Made by a program: the position numbers and the translations under genes
Notes under the pieces: model-generated
Database searches by the model: none
What the model saw: only the letters and a program-made list of their open reading frames with translations
What the model was told of the DNA's origin: nothing
NCBI GenBank assembly: GCA_964593865.1
Contig: CAZQKE010000113.1
Coordinates: 1-5,586 of the forward strand
Origin: CAZQKE01 sp964593865
GTDB lineage: Bacteria > Chloroflexota > Anaerolineae > JAAYZQ01
DNA length: 5,586 nt
Reading direction: 5' to 3'
Shown: piece after piece, positions 5,358 to 5,586 of the stretch
How positions within the stretch are numbered: position 1 is the first letter of the stretch
How the letters are laid out: each line of letters starts with the position of its first letter

Positions 5358-5586
5358 TGGGAGAGAATTGGGCTTTGATCAGTGTGGTGGTGAGGCTCCA
5401 ACCGATGGAGCCGACGACCGTTCCGGCCTTTCTGGGACCGGCCTGCCAGGCCTGGTTCCTGGACTTGGTGCGGGCCGCCGACCCGGCCCTGGCCGAGGCG
5501 TTGCACAGGGGCAGCCGCAGGCGACCCTATACCGTTTCTTCTTTGCAGGGGGCAGGGCCGGCGCGCGGCGGACGGGTACGGTTGGA
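5354..5586 (+). CDS. cas6: CRISPR endoribonuclease Cas6, N-terminal part (3'-truncated by window edge)
   Basis: Cas6 cuts the CRISPR repeat transcript to give crRNAs for the effector. The 77 visible residues form the first ferredoxin-like (RAMP) half: strand ALISVVVRLQPM (7-18), then VPAFLGPACQAWFLDLVRAADPALAEALHRG (23-53 region), then RRPYTVSSLQGAG (56-68). The set of G..CQAWFLDLV, DP.LAE.LH and PYTVSSL.G is a strong Cas6 N-terminal signature. The catalytic residues and the C-terminal glycine-rich loop lie beyond the window. The start is ATG 5354, overlapping the previous TGA as ATGA. A second ATG follows directly at 5357 and is an equally possible start. The ribosome site would be GGGAGGGGG in the purine tract just upstream. 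Confidence 0.88.
   Translation, partial: MMGENWALISVVVRLQPMEPTTVPAFLGPACQAWFLDLVRAADPALAEALHRGSRRRPYTVSSLQGAGPARGGRVRL

Overview
The window is a single, tightly packed + strand operon that looks like the 3' half of a type III (Cmr-like) CRISPR-Cas effector locus. Gene order is csx11-type cas10 (5' end outside the window), a cmr4-like cas7, a cmr5-like cas11, a short Cas5-like RAMP gene, a two-pass membrane protein of unknown function, and cas6 (3' end outside the window). Stops and starts overlap or nearly touch at every junction except the 40-nt gap before the membrane-protein gene. No CRISPR array, RNA gene, transposase or + strand promoter is visible. No stretch of 300 bases lacks a gene.

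Region by region: 1-1854 encodes most of a Csx11/Cas10 large subunit with a CxxC/CxxC zinc ribbon and two palm-like regions. The GGDD cyclase motif is absent, and TEPALFMALVPA stands in its place. 1869-2837 is the Cmr4-like backbone protein with a candidate target-RNA-cleaving Asp. 2834-3271 is a small helical subunit, and 3275-4129 is a RAMP protein with the glycine-rich loop. Together they would build a crRNA-guided ribonucleoprotein, with cas6 (5354 onward) making the crRNA. A Csx11-type Cas10 without GGDD, followed by cmr4, cmr5 and cas5, fits subtype III-C; that subtype call is an inference. Cmr1- and Cmr6-like partners are not in the window and would be expected upstream.

The least explained parts are the 395-residue membrane protein between the effector genes and cas6, two copies of a 31-nt nested palindrome (one read through inside csx11, one forming the stop of the Cas5-like gene), and a purine-only tract with a 19-bp tandem duplication at the end of the membrane-protein gene.

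The DNA is GC-rich and thickly coding. The Csx11 sequence style and the dispersed ACCTGTCAGGT palindromes remind me of Chloroflexota (Anaerolineae-like) genomes, but I hold this host guess at low to moderate confidence.
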